Position numbers and translations under genes: made by a program. 64,000 bases of DNA from Nitzschia sp. pyKryTriq1 (taxonomy: Eukaryota; Bacillariophyta; Bacillariophyceae; Bacillariales; Bacillariaceae): contig OY101125.1 in assembly GCA_956465555.1 (NCBI GenBank), forward strand, positions 746,501 through 810,500, written 5' to 3'. The notes beneath the pieces are model-generated. The model did no database searches and was not told where the DNA came from. It worked only from the letters and a program-made list of their open reading frames with translations. Shown one piece after another: positions 1-10,388 of the stretch; position 1 is the stretch's first letter; each line of letters starts with the position of its first letter.

Positions 1-183
1 AGTGTTGACAAGATGCGATCACAAATCATATCATTAGCAAAGGCACTGGAGCAATCGGAAGGGCGCCGCGCTGTTGCCATCGAGAGACTGGAACACGAGA
101 GGCAAGCCAATGCTGATAGCTTGCGTCGGCTAACTGATTCTGTGAAGAGGTTCTACTCCACGTTGAGCCTGGGGGACAACTAG
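1..183 (+). CDS. C-terminal end of a coiled-coil protein (partial)
   Basis: Frame 1 is open from the window edge to a TAG at 181-183, giving 60 residues that end in FYSTLSLGDN. The segment is rich in Glu, Arg, Gln and Leu with a heptad-like pattern (ALEQSEGRRAVAIERLEHER), so it is probably the last helix of a coiled-coil protein. The start and any domain lie outside the window, so no function can be given. The reading is supported by an open frame running into the window and by its protein-like composition. Confidence 0.6.
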   Translation, partial: SVDKMRSQIISLAKALEQSEGRRAVAIERLEHERQANADSLRRLTDSVKRFYSTLSLGDN

Positions 184-487
184 CTTTACTGCAACGCAAA
201 ATTTTTATAACACCAATACACGTCTACCTGGTACTTCATACTTCTTACTGACTCCCTAATCGTACTAGTGAGTCGTACAAAATAACCTGCAATTTTCAAT
301 ATTCACGAATTGCATTCCGAATTTCCACCTGGGAAACAAACTTGTCCCAAAAGATGGCCATTTAATGCTCAAATCAAAAAATGTGACCATGCAATCCATT
401 GGTAAACAAAAGGAATAGCGGATATTGATGCCAGTCTACAAATTATACTGCAATTCTATCGAGTTCACCCAGGGCATGGCCTCGGAT
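184..487. other. Intergenic, convergent 3' ends
   Basis: AT-rich spacer between the partial + strand gene and the stop of the small plastid protein on the - strand. It presumably holds both 3' UTRs. No repeat or RNA gene was seen. Confidence 0.5.
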
Positions 488-970
488 TTATTTTCCGGCC
501 TTTTCAATGTTGGACATCAACTCAGCAATCTTTTCGTCAAGACGCTCTTCGGCTTCCTTTTGAAGCTTGGCAAGGTCACCTTCGAAGTTGGCTTCCTTCC
601 AGTCCTTTTCCCATTCGGCGCTTAGGGCGGTCTTGGACACGAAGGAAGGTCTGGAGGAAAACAACAGCAACAACAACAAAATCACGTGAGGAAACGGATA
701 AAAAGTACGCTCAAAGAAACCGGGAATCGACTGGAACTGAAAAACGCGACATTTCCCAACAAAAAGACCTCCAAAAGTGACGATAGTCATCTCGTTTCGT
801 CTCCACCACATCCCATGTTGAAGTAGCCCTACCGAACATATCCACTACAATGGTGATGGCTTCCAACTCAATTCTCGCTCAAATCGTACGGAGTTCAAAA
901 CGCACCTGCTGGGGGCAAACGCGGAGGTAGAGGCCGCAAGGGCAACAATAACAAGAGCTTGCTTCATCAT
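488..970 (-). CDS. Small plastid-targeted protein, two exons
   Basis: Exon 1 is 970-906 and exon 2 is 650-488, joined over a 255-bp intron (donor GTGCGT, acceptor TCCTCCAG); the phases agree and give 75 residues. The start is ATGATG in a good CACC context. Residues 1-22 (MMKQALVIVALAASTSAFAP plus SR) are a signal peptide ending in the SAFAP motif that directs proteins into diatom plastids (established knowledge). The remaining 50 or so residues are a charged helix (WEKDWKEANFEGDL, then Glu/Lys-rich). No family was recognised. The intron falls just after the targeting peptide. A reading that continues unspliced gives unrelated short ORFs, so the spliced form is preferred. Confidence 0.72.
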
Positions 971-1942
971 GGTGGAAAGTGCTAAACGATAGAGTAGACT
1001 GTGGTGCAAATATGCTGTTGTTACGTTGAGGTTGAGACAGCGGGCCAGTTGATGGTTGCCATGGCGGCTGTGGCTTAGTTGCATGCGTCTCGCTTGCTGG
1101 CTTGGGAAGCCGCGACGCGGTCGACGTTCGTCCGTTCAACACACGCATACGTCACTGCAAGCGAGAACCCATCGTTCGTGCGTGGGATTTCCAACACGCG
1201 AGATTTCGCGCAGCGCGCCCGTGCCGGTAGACAGACAGACAGACATGGTGCACTTACGTATGTATATACATTTTATTCTACGCTGGTAACATTGCTTTAT
1301 CCAACCATCTTCATACATAAGAAGTTATTGGTACGACTCGTGTGAATGCGCGCTCTTCCGTTCATTCTCGCCTCTGTGCTGTACCAGGTACCGGTACGTA
1401 TGAGTACGTACTTGTACAGTACACAGGTATGGTACAGTAGAGAAGAGGTTCAGTATACAGGGAAGTAGGAGTCGTCCCTGCTACCGTACCGGTAGGTAGG
1501 GTACCAGTTAGACTGAACCTGGTACTTGTACCGGTAGTACTTGTACGTGAAAGCAAAATGCGAACCCAAAGAAGAAGAAGAGCAAAGAAGACCGCCGTCA
1601 TCGATCTCCTTTCCTGGCTGTGGGCAGGTGGATGAATGAGAAGCGCAATCGGAATACTAGTCGACTAACTTTCTCACAACTCACAATAATTCAAGAAAGA
1701 TTTTATTTCGAGCCAAATACCATCGTCGACGACAAAACAATCGTACATCCATCCATCAACAAGCAAGGTAATAACTATATGCGGACATGACAATACAAAG
1801 CATTGTTTTTTTTTTAAGAAAGTTCGTCGTATCTCACCATCCAAACTATTTGCTTTCGTCTTTGCCGTCCCCCCCCCCCTTTTGCTGGGAAATTGAATCT
1901 CGTCGTTTTCTGCTTTGCGTACAATAGAACTGAAGCAACAAA
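971..1942. other. Intergenic with GTAC-rich repeat tract
   Basis: Likely divergent promoter region between the small plastid gene and the gene at 1943. Positions 1380-1552 are a dense tract of GTACC, GGTAC and TACCGGTAC units. A C10 homopolymer lies near 1870 and a T10 run near 1806. No gene was seen. Confidence 0.6.
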
Positions 1943-2374
1943 ATGCCTGACATAGGAGAAGCCACACATTCCCCCAGTGCGGAGTTCATGAAGCTTGTTG
2001 ACGTCGAGCACATGTCTGATTTTGACGAGGTTGTGGCTTACTTGTCGACGAATCTCGACAAAATTATCAGCGAAGTCCACGGATTTGACAAATTGTTGAT
2101 CGACAACGAAAAGACGCAACTGAACTGCCCGCCTGCTCCGGAGGCCGGTGATTCCCATGGCTCGCTTCTGATCAGGTCTTTGAGCGAAGTTGCAGGCCCC
2201 GCTGGTCTCACCTTGAAGCGTGAATTCAAGGTACACGATCTAGGAGTCGATGCGGAGAACCCAGGAAAGCACAAGGTCGAAATCCGTGAAGATGTCGTGA
2301 AAGCTCCAACAGAGGAAGGCGGTGGCCCATCTTACGTCGAAAATGTGAGAGTTGTCAGCATCGTCAGAGCGTAA
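1943..2374 (+). CDS. Hypothetical protein, 143 aa
   Basis: Single-exon frame with ATG in the context CAAAATGCC and a TAA at 2372-2374. The product is acidic and soluble with no signal peptide or membrane span. The first half looks helical (FMKLVDVEHMSDFDEVVAYL) and the second half has alternating hydrophobic and charged residues ending in ENVRVVSIVRA, which suggests a beta-rich end. No known family was recognised. The overlapping antisense frame lacks a plausible protein. It sits tail to tail with the demethylase gene, with only about 180 bp between stops. Confidence 0.6.
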   Translation: MPDIGEATHSPSAEFMKLVDVEHMSDFDEVVAYLSTNLDKIISEVHGFDKLLIDNEKTQLNCPPAPEAGDSHGSLLIRSLSEVAGPAGLTLKREFKVHDLGVDAENPGKHKVEIREDVVKAPTEEGGGPSYVENVRVVSIVRA

Positions 2375-2550
2375 CAGGCATGCTGATTACTGTTGTCGTC
2401 TGCCAGTATCATGGTCTTCGATTATCCATTAATCCTCCATCTTGCGGAAGGCTGATCGTCTACCAAAATAAAAATGACAAAAAGTCACGAACTATTTTCG
2501 AAGCAAAAGAGATTTCCCAGAAATATATTTATTCATTTATGGACCATCGT

Positions 2551-5237
2551 TTAGATATCGTCGTAGTCCTCAAAATTCGCACCAGTGTCCTCGTCATCGT
2601 CATCGTCACCGCCAGACTCCTTGTCCTCATCGGTGGTCACCTCACGGGGGGTTGTTGTCGAACTGGATACTTCCTTAGATTCCACACGGGCGGGAGCAAT
2701 GTAAGGCTCGGTTGAGATCGGAATCCCTTTGTGGTCCTCCAAGTCCTTCTCAACGCCAACTGCTGTCTCAGGAAGGTCCTCGGAATTCACAGAGGCTACG
2801 TCGTCGATATCTGTATCTGTCGTTTTCAAGTTGTCGCAGTAATCCCGCACTTTCTTCAGCGTGTCCTTCAATTCATCCTCCTTGCTCCAAACCATAAGGT
2901 AGCGACGCTCTGGAGGGCAACGGCACATGTAGTGGCTGTGCCGCAAGCAGCTGACCTTGGATTGAGAGCACTCGCAGGCGACTGCGGAAAAGAAGCAAAC
3001 ATGCTTGCAGGCATGGCAGAGTCGCTTGTCGTCGTAGTCGGCCGATTCTTCATCAAGCTGATCCAGACGATTCTTCGGAAGCTGGATTATTTCAGAGACG
3101 TCGCGCACACCCGTAGCAAGCAGGTTTGTGCGCAATTCGAGCTCTTCGTTGACAACACGGTCCAGCTCCTTGAGCAACGAGTTGCAATTTCTGTACGACT
3201 TTTGCTCTTGTAGATGATGCGCCATTGTGAATGTTAGACGATCGTGCGAAAAGACAGCAGGCCTTGCAAATGAGCGATAGCGTTCGTTGGCGTCAGCGCC
3301 GTGGGCGATCCAGTCATGCGTGGCAAAGTTCACTGCTTCCCCAATGTTTGGCCCCATACTGAAGCCTCCATGGAAGGCTCGAGGGAAGGTAACGACATAC
3401 TCGCCTTCGTGCTGTAGCAATTTATAGATTGGCACATCGGCTTTCTGCAAGAGACGTGGGCTGAACATTGTCGTAATGTGATGAAGCAAGTCGGGTACAT
3501 CCCTCATCTTCATTGATAGGTAGTTCTTGAACACTTTCTCAAGGCCCTCGGAGTCCTTTTTGGTTCCTGGTACGCCGTACCACTGCTTAGGTGCGCCCTT
3601 GTGGTGGTAGTTGATACTGTATAGATAATTGTCCTCATTGTGCCAGCAGAAAGTTGTGAAAAGCGAGCCATAGTACATCCACGGCACGTTAATACCTGGG
3701 GAACAAACACATAGGTTGAGAAGATGAAAAATGATCGATCGTTCGTCCACTTCTTCGTGCATTATTTTTGTGATCTCTGTCCAATGGAGGAAAGCCCTTT
3801 TGATTTGAATGACATTTCGGTACAACTGCTGCGATGGAGATCAGCCCCAAGTGCACAAACGACATCGTTACATACCATTAATTCCGACCTTCACATGCCT
3901 TAAGACGCTGTCGGGTGCCCAAGGGATGTTGTTGGTATTCCACCACGTTTCTTTGTAGTAGTCTTCAGTTCCGAACTTGGGCTCTGGAAGTTCCATCTTT
4001 TGGGGGTCGCGTGTGCCATAGACACATCTTCCTCGTTCGGAAAGTGGGAAGCCCGATCCAAATTCATCGGTATCAACGTCGTTGCCGTATTCCACGGCGA
4101 TCTCTCGACTTCTAGTTTCTACTATTTCCCAGTAGTCGCGCTCGAGATTCTTCGGGGTGAAGGTGCGACGAGGAGCATCATCGCTTGTATCTTCCTCGAT
4201 ACCCATGCCTGTCAACAAATCGTGCTCGGGATAGTTCTTGGCTTTGTAATCCTTCGTGAAAGCACTGGCCATCCTGTTGTATTCTCCAGGATTGTACTCG
4301 TCGCCATCGCCGAACGCAACACCCTCTTGCAAACGATGAAGAAGCTGGTGTTTGGTGGAAAACCGCTTGCGGATATTCATGTCCGCACCTAATAAAAGTA
4401 AAAAGTCGACCGATCGCAGCAAAAGTTGAAAGAAAATGTGAGACGGTGGTTGTCGCGTTGTTGCTGGTATTGGCTATCGCGCATTTCGCACGTATGTAGG
4501 ACCAGTACCACGAACTGCGGTAGCGAGGTTGACGATGAACAGAGTCCACAATGGTGATGTCAAACAACGATCTCAACCTAGCACTGTCCCCAAGTGTTAA
4601 TGACATCTTTTCCAACCAAGCAATGGGGTTGGAAGTCCTTCTTGAATGAAAAAGATGACAAGAAACGACCAAAGGAAAGCTCCCCGCCGCGGGCATGCTT
4701 GCGCGAAATTCGCCCGCAAAAAAACGCGCTAAAACAACCAACCGCAGATCTCACCATGACGAACCACGAAGCACGAAGACGTCGATCGCGATGAAGAATC
4801 AATCGAGCTTGGGAAGAGGCGCTCACAATTTCATTCCCGACCGACAAGTATTAAGGCAGCAGGCAACGATCTGTCCCCAGAACCGCAATGTAACTAAATC
4901 AACCAGATTTGACTGTAGTATTCGTAGCGTCTTACTTACATAGAGGTCCGGGGTTCCACCCAGCCGGTGGAACAATTTTGCAAATACCGTAGTGTTGTGC
5001 TTCTGGTCGGATTTTTTCTATGTAGTCTAGGGGGCTGCCCTCCATCTCTTCAACGGTAGGGTAAAATGTAGGACCCCATGGTACGTCAATCTTACCACGA
5101 GAATTCTTATCAAGTTTTGAATTCTGGATCGCTTGATGCAGCAAACGCTCCTCGTTCGCAGTGCTCGATGGCATGGTCTGAGGAGGGCGGAACAAGCGAC
5201 GCCTCTTCGAAGACTTGCCGCGGTTGAGAGTACTCAT
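2551..5237 (-). CDS. JmjN/JmjC histone lysine demethylase with C5HC2 zinc finger
   Basis: Three exons: 5237-4940, 4388-3876 and 3695-2551. Introns are 551 and 180 bp (donors GTAAGT and GTATGT, acceptors TTAG and CCCAG); the phases sum to 651 residues. JmjN is at about 54-97 (GPTFYPTVEEM, GICKIVPPAGWNPG). The JmjC core starts near 270, with iron ligands H and E of CWHNED at about 289-291 and H of AFHGGF at about 379. A C5HC2 finger follows (CHACKHVC to CLRHSHYMCRC). The C-terminus is acidic (GGDDDDDEDTG). JmjN-JmjC-C5HC2 is the KDM5/plant JMJ14-type layout, which oxidatively removes methyl groups from H3 lysine 4 with Fe(II) and 2-oxoglutarate (family knowledge). ARID, PHD and FYR domains of larger relatives are absent, so this is a compact form. 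Confidence 0.9.
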
Positions 5238-6178
5238 TGTACCAAGATTCAGACAATATCTTCGGGCACCTTGACAGAGTTAATGTCCTTGCAATCAAGG
5301 ATCTTAGGATATCCAAACTAGATCAATATGACCTTTTTTGCAAGCTACAACGGTCTTTTATCATTCTTGCTTCACGATGAAGGGGACCTTCGGTTTTGTT
5401 GCACTTTTCCAGCTGGCCCTCCTCTCCCTCTCATCACACGCACCAACCACCCAAACTGAAAACTTCGAAGAAGGAAAAATCGTGTGCGAGCTCTTGACAC
5501 TTTGATGATTCTTTCCAACGTAGAAAAGTTCATGCATGTTTGGCAAGAGGTCCGTATTTAGAAGATACAGTGCCGTACCTGCATGGTACCATGGTAGTAT
5601 GTGCGGCGGCGGCGGGTATTACCAATTTGACTACATTGATTAGATATTTGACGTACCGCGCCAGGCAGGGGCTTAAATAAAGACGACGACTCATTTAAGC
5701 ACCGCGCGGTCACGAGTGCAGTAGTACGATACACTGAGTAACCGACTAGCGAAGATACAGATGGTTCGCCAGCGCGGTCACAGTCATCTATCGGTTCGCC
5801 AAAAAAGGCGGGAGACGACTGCGATATTATTGCCGCGCACCGATCCAACATCTAAATACGGATAGTCGGTGTGATCGGTTTTCGTTCCTTTATCCTCGTA
5901 CTGAACGAGGCGGGGGGCTGTTGAGGGCTGAAGGCTATTCATTGGTCATCTATTGAGAAGAATCACAATCATCGTTCATCCTATTGTCGGAGAGAGATCA
6001 TTATCTACTTGCGAATTCGTAAAACTTTACCCCTTGTCGATAACTAAAACAATCATTGGGGTGCAATCGTCGATATAGCTGACGCAAAAACTGAGTTCTG
6101 CTTTCGCCCCTACCTCCTCAAGCCTTGGTGACTGCGACCACCCAAAGTGCTTGAACGATAACGGGACCCACATTCAAG
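5238..6178. other. Intergenic, divergent promoters
   Basis: Separates the divergent demethylase and RING genes. One short signal-peptide-like ORF (5377-5505) is listed separately. No repeat family was recognised. Open frames on the - strand at 5361-5546 and 5558-5851 do not look like protein. Confidence 0.5.
5377..5505 (+). CDS. Possible short secreted peptide or first exon, 42 aa
   Basis: ATG at 5377 opens 42 codons. The N-terminus resembles a signal peptide (MKGTFGFVALFQLALLSLSS, then HAPTTQ) followed by a short hydrophilic tail (ENFEEGKIVCELLTL). It could be a small secreted peptide, the first exon of a spliced gene, or chance. No downstream exon was found before the RING gene at 6179. 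Confidence 0.22.
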   Translation: MKGTFGFVALFQLALLSLSSHAPTTQTENFEEGKIVCELLTL

Positions 6179-8218
6179 ATGGGCGAAAAGAAGAAGGAAA
6201 AAAAGAAAACAGATGAAAAGCCCAAAAAGTCAAAGAAGTCAAAGGATGGTGATCTGGTCGAGAAGAAACATGCGAAAAAGGACAAGAAGGAGAAAGGGAA
6301 GTCTAAGTCTGACGACAAGCTAGCGAAGAAGGAGAAGAAAAAGAAGGAAAAAACCAAGAAGTCGGACCGGGAAGGAAAAGATAGACGGTCAGATAAAAAG
6401 GCAAAGAAGGATAAGACGAGAAAAAAAGAGAAGGGTGATTCTGACAAGAAGAAAAAGTCAAAGAAGATCAAGGGCAAAGCCGAGACAATATGTTGTGTAT
6501 GCAAGGATGAGGCCGCTGATGCTTCGGCTGGAGGATTATGCAATCACGTGTTTTGTTTGCCGTGTCTGGAAGGGATTTTGCATAAACCTTTGAAGGATCC
6601 ACAGGTCAACGATAATCACCTTGGCGCACCAACACTAGGTAGATGTCCCGGATGCAAGGCAGAGCTTCGAAAATTTGAATTGAAAGATACCAAAACTGGA
6701 AAGCGCAAATATAAGCGGAGCAAAGGGCTCAATGGCACTGGAATCAAAGGCAAAATATATCGACCAAACGACAAGGAGCTGAAGCTAGCGCATTTCTGTT
6801 TTGAGGGTAAGAAACCATACATGTCTTTCCGTGAGGCCATCGAAGCCGACAAGAATAATTGGATTTTGAACGATGGTACCCAAGTGGCTGAAAAGATGTA
6901 TTTTGACAAGGGCTTCCATTGGGACGAGGCGACGAGGACCTTCCATGGATCCCTCTCTTGGGAACCCGTCACATTCCATGGCGCCTATCAATGGGACGTC
7001 GTTTTGGCATTCAACAAGGAATTCACGGATGTACACGTAGGCGTTATTCACGAACGGAAGGAGCGACGCCCGAAAAAGAAGAATAAGGTCGACGATGATG
7101 ACATGGCGAGATTTCAATATCCACTTGACGGAAAATGGAAGCTACTGTGGAAGACACCGGATGGAAACCCACAGTCGGGCAGTATTACCGTATCTAACAA
7201 CGCGTTCCAGCAAGGCCCTTACTTGTTCAATATCAACTTTTCTGATCCAGCGGTGCCGAAATTCCGATGGCCACTTGATCCTGTTTATGCGACCGCCAAG
7301 TCCGGTTTGAATTTGAAAAAGAAACCACTAGGTCCCAAAGTTGGAGAAAGAGTAGTATGGGAGACAACACATCCGGCATTTGCAGAGATTACATGGGAGC
7401 GTGAAACCATTGGTGAAATGACAATTCAGACGACTCAGCATTTTGGTGTGTCCGGCAATGCATACACCGCACTGGCAGAAAAGGAGAAGAAAAAGTCCAA
7501 CGAAGATAAATCGTCCAAAAAGAAGAAGGACAATAGCGGCGAAGACGAAGAAGGTGGTAAATCAAAAGGCAAGGGCAAGAAACCAGAAAAATCGAAATCA
7601 AAAGAGAAACGATCTGATGACGAGAAGCCGAGATCAAAATCAAAATTGACCACGGAAGAGAAGCCGAAATCGAAATCAAAATTGACCGAGGAAGAGAAGC
7701 CTAGCTCAAGCAACAATATTGCTGATGAAGAAAAGCCACCATCGGAGAGCAAGGTGTCGGAGGAAGAAAAACCACCATCGAAGAGCGAGATAATAGAGGA
7801 GGAAAAGGCGAACGCCGAAGTAGAAAAGGCGAAATCCGATTCCAAATTACACCCAGAGGAAAAGACAAAGGCGAAAGCCAAGGGTTCCTCAAATGACCAC
7901 GACGACGATGCTTCCACATCGAGTTCGAGTTCTGGAAGCTCATCGTCGAGCTCCGGATCCAGTGGCTCCGGTTCCTCAGGATCATCGTCGGATTCAGGCG
8001 GTGGTTGGAGCGATAGTTCTGGGAACTCGAGTTCAGAATACAAAAAGAAAAGTAACACTGCAAAGGATCAGGAAACGACAGAAGACAAGAAGGATGATGA
8101 AACGAAAGGCGATGAAAAGAAAGAGGATGCCAAGAAAGGCGATGATAGCTCCAGCAGCAGTTCTGGGTCGAGCAGTTCTGGCTCGAGTAGCTCTTCGTCT
8201 GGCTCAAGCTCCAGTTAA
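6179..8218 (+). CDS. RING-finger protein with Lys-rich head and Ser/Gly tail, 679 aa
   Basis: Single exon. Residues 1-103 are almost all Lys with Asp, Glu and Ser, and resemble a nuclear or nucleic-acid-binding tail. A C3HC4 RING follows at about 104-160 (CCVC, then CNHVFCLPC, then CPGC), suggesting E3 ubiquitin ligase activity (family knowledge). Residues about 200-420 form a Trp- and Phe-rich region that looks like two related beta modules (WDEATRTFHGSLSWEPVTFHG and WKLLWKTPDG onward); I do not recognise this domain. The C-terminal 240 residues are low complexity: repeats of a KSKLTEEEKP-type unit, then SSSSGSS runs. The long antisense frame opposite this tail is a composition artefact. Confidence 0.85.
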   Translation: MGEKKKEKKKTDEKPKKSKKSKDGDLVEKKHAKKDKKEKGKSKSDDKLAKKEKKKKEKTKKSDREGKDRRSDKKAKKDKTRKKEKGDSDKKKKSKKIKGKAETICCVCKDEAADASAGGLCNHVFCLPCLEGILHKPLKDPQVNDNHLGAPTLGRCPGCKAELRKFELKDTKTGKRKYKRSKGLNGTGIKGKIYRPNDKELKLAHFCFEGKKPYMSFREAIEADKNNWILNDGTQVAEKMYFDKGFHWDEATRTFHGSLSWEPVTFHGAYQWDVVLAFNKEFTDVHVGVIHERKERRPKKKNKVDDDDMARFQYPLDGKWKLLWKTPDGNPQSGSITVSNNAFQQGPYLFNINFSDPAVPKFRWPLDPVYATAKSGLNLKKKPLGPKVGERVVWETTHPAFAEITWERETIGEMTIQTTQHFGVSGNAYTALAEKEKKKSNEDKSSKKKKDNSGEDEEGGKSKGKGKKPEKSKSKEKRSDDEKPRSKSKLTTEEKPKSKSKLTEEEKPSSSNNIADEEKPPSESKVSEEEKPPSKSEIIEEEKANAEVEKAKSDSKLHPEEKTKAKAKGSSNDHDDDASTSSSSSGSSSSSSGSSGSGSSGSSSDSGGGWSDSSGNSSSEYKKKSNTAKDQETTEDKKDDETKGDEKKEDAKKGDDSSSSSSGSSSSGSSSSSSGSSSS

Positions 8219-8343
8219 GTCGACAGCGCTTTCCAGAACCACATTTGTTGTGTTGCACTCAAGTATAAGCTACTTGTAGAAGTGAAAGTCTCTAAGTATG
8301 TGTGTGGCACGTACCGGTGTATTCTTAAAAAAGTGTAGAATTA

Positions 8344-9195
8344 CTATTCCAAATCTTTCCAATCTATTCTATTCATACCGAATTTCAAGGTGGTTTTCCT
8401 TGCCTTGGCAATGTCTTGTCGGGTCTTGAGACCTAGTTCCGCTTCTTCCTTATCTTGATACAAGCCTACTCGACTCGTCTCTCCCTTCTCGTTAGTTTCC
8501 GTCACCTCAAACCACTCGGACGCGCTGAAAAAGGCCCCTATTGGGACATTGTGAGTGTTTGCCAATTCATTCCGCGACATGTAGCCTTCACCGATTCCAA
8601 ACATTTCTGTCGGAGAATCCATGGTGTCTACTTTTCCCGTCGACGCTGCGGGCTGATGGTCCACGGATACGATGCTCTGCTGTTCTTGCTCTGCTCGGAG
8701 CCTGGTCTCCACTTCCTCGTTTTGCCGTTGTGCTTCGTACTCTTGTTCGGCGATCGGTAGCTTTGCATCCATTTCTTGCGGTTTGATATTTTCGTTCAAA
8801 ATCAGAGAGGCTTGTAGCGGAGTCATGGCTTTGACTTGCTCCTCGTCGTATCCTAGCCGCCCTGATAAGTCCTGTTTCATGGATGCCGTCACCATGAACG
8901 CAATCTTTGCTGAGTTGCCCCCACCACTGGTTTTCGCGGAATCATCCTCATTGCTTGCTGTAAGCGCTGACGTCGACTGAAGCCGTTGCTTTACATACCT
9001 CGACAGACCATAATACTTCACCAGTCCGACTTCTTTGTCGACATGAAGCAGCGAGGTGGCCACCGAATTCGATTGTCGGGCGTGATCGAGCAAGATGGGT
9101 TTCAGGTTGGTACCGCGATGTTGAACGACAGCACGTGCGAGATTGAAACCATCTCTTCCGACTCGGGTGAAATTCTTCGCCCAGTGAGACATCAT
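8344..9195 (-). CDS. Hypothetical protein with probable organelle presequence, 283 aa
   Basis: The start is taken at the ATGATG at 9195. The frame stays open upstream to 9618, but that part reads as His/Arg-rich non-protein. The first 50 residues are basic and amphipathic with no acidic residue early on (MSHWAKNFTRVGRDGFNLAR), consistent with a mitochondrial presequence (inference). A helical segment LSGRLGYDEEQVKAMTPLQA may be a small UBA-like fold (weak). A coiled stretch rich in Gln/Glu follows, then a conserved-looking C-terminus ending FGMNRIDWKDLE. No enzyme motif was seen. Confidence 0.62.
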   Translation of the reverse strand: MMSHWAKNFTRVGRDGFNLARAVVQHRGTNLKPILLDHARQSNSVATSLLHVDKEVGLVKYYGLSRYVKQRLQSTSALTASNEDDSAKTSGGGNSAKIAFMVTASMKQDLSGRLGYDEEQVKAMTPLQASLILNENIKPQEMDAKLPIAEQEYEAQRQNEEVETRLRAEQEQQSIVSVDHQPAASTGKVDTMDSPTEMFGIGEGYMSRNELANTHNVPIGAFFSASEWFEVTETNEKGETSRVGLYQDKEEAELGLKTRQDIAKARKTTLKFGMNRIDWKDLE

Positions 9196-9695
9196 AATAC
9201 TGCGGATGGATGTGTTGACTACAACGCGTACTGTTGCTACAGACAGTACCGCTTTTGGAATGCATTCAGCAACGCTTTGTTTGATCTCTGAAGGGAGGCG
9301 TCGTCTCCCGTCTCTCGAAACCCGCCTTGCTTTTTCACTTCTTCGGCTGCAATCTGCAATCCGCACCGACAGCACGCTCCCACACAAAATATACATCGCC
9401 ACTTCTCCCCCTCTTTCGATCGTTTTATGCGCGCAGTTAATTAAAGTTGGTCTTTCCCCCAAATTTCGGCTCACAAAATGACCCATCAAAATCCAAAAAG
9501 GCGAACCCAATCGAGAATGCGATATGAGAGGATGATGATGATGTGGTCGCCTTGCCTCGACATGATGTGGTGTGGTGTTTCGACGTCGAAGATCGAAGAT
9601 GGAGACAACCGGCAACAATGAATCGCCACAATAGAATCTCTGTTTACTGTATAGATCTAACCAAGTATACTACGTGTAACCCTCATCACTAAAAG
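9196..9695. other. Intergenic, divergent promoter region
   Basis: About 500 bp between the divergent genes at 8344-9195 and 9696-10271. A small ATGATG/GATGATG run lies near 9530. No repeats or RNA genes were seen. Confidence 0.45.
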
Positions 9696-10271
9696 ATGAC
9701 CTCCTCCTTCACAATCAGTCGAAGCTTCGTCGTCGTGGTCGTCGCCTTGATTTTGTCGTTGTTGACCGACTCGGCCAATTCGTGGTCGGCTTCTCAATTA
9801 TCACGACGCGACGTTTTTCGAGCCGCCACGTCCGCTGTTGCAACTAGTGGAATGGCTGCTGGAGTGGTGTTGACAGGATTCCCACAACTGTCTTATGCCG
9901 AGGATTTGTCATCGCTCAAAGACGAATTGGCGCTATCGAAATCCAAACTGAAAGAAATTCCCGACTTGTTGCAGGCACAGGAATGGGAAAAGGTTCGAAC
10001 GGTCCTCAAAACACCACCTGTTAATAAACTATGGAATCTGGGCGATTCGCAAAATATCGTCTTGAAATTGGCGAAGGAAACGGGTGATGTCGAATTGTTT
10101 GAACTCAAAGACGAACTCGCCTACAATCTTCAAATGTGCGACCAGTTGACCTACGACAACGTCTTTGTCTACTTTCAACCAGGATCGGGGAAAATCAAAA
10201 TCAAAGAACCCGTGGATTCGGCAAAGAAGGCGGTAGAGTACTTGGACCAAATCATTGCTGCCGCCAACTAG
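9696..10271 (+). CDS. Thylakoid-lumen PsbQ/Psb31-like protein precursor
   Basis: Single exon, 191 residues. The precursor has three targeting parts: an ER signal peptide (residues 1-29, FVVVVVALILSLLTDSANS), a short transit segment, and a second twin-arginine signal (LSRRDVFRAA, hydrophobic core, then LSYAED) typical of Tat-dependent lumen import. The mature part of about 120 residues is all-helical and Lys/Glu-rich (LKEIPDLLQAQEWEKVRTVL; YLDQIIAAAN at the end). Its size and four-helix pattern match PsbQ-family and diatom Psb31 extrinsic subunits of photosystem II, which stabilise the oxygen-evolving complex (family knowledge). Which of the two it is cannot be settled by eye. Confidence 0.75.
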   Translation: MTSSFTISRSFVVVVVALILSLLTDSANSWSASQLSRRDVFRAATSAVATSGMAAGVVLTGFPQLSYAEDLSSLKDELALSKSKLKEIPDLLQAQEWEKVRTVLKTPPVNKLWNLGDSQNIVLKLAKETGDVELFELKDELAYNLQMCDQLTYDNVFVYFQPGSGKIKIKEPVDSAKKAVEYLDQIIAAAN

Positions 10272-10388
10272 AGGCGATGCTTCCACGTCGGATGGTTCCA
10301 TCTGTCTGCTCAACTATATTATTAGAACGCTTTTATGTCCTACGAATTACTTTATCTCTTGCAAGGCTTATCCATCTTTTTGAGGATT

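Noticed and set aside
1056-1345. Overlapping + strand frames near 1.1-1.3 kb
   Set aside because: They lie in the probable promoter region of the small plastid gene and have no protein character.
7435-8058. 207-codon antisense frame rich in Phe, Ser and Asp
   Set aside because: It is the mirror of the low-complexity tail of the RING protein and has no independent protein features.
9196-9618. Upstream in-frame extension of the 8344-9195 gene
   Set aside because: The sequence is His/Arg-rich and not protein-like; the ATG at 9195 gives a plausible presequence.
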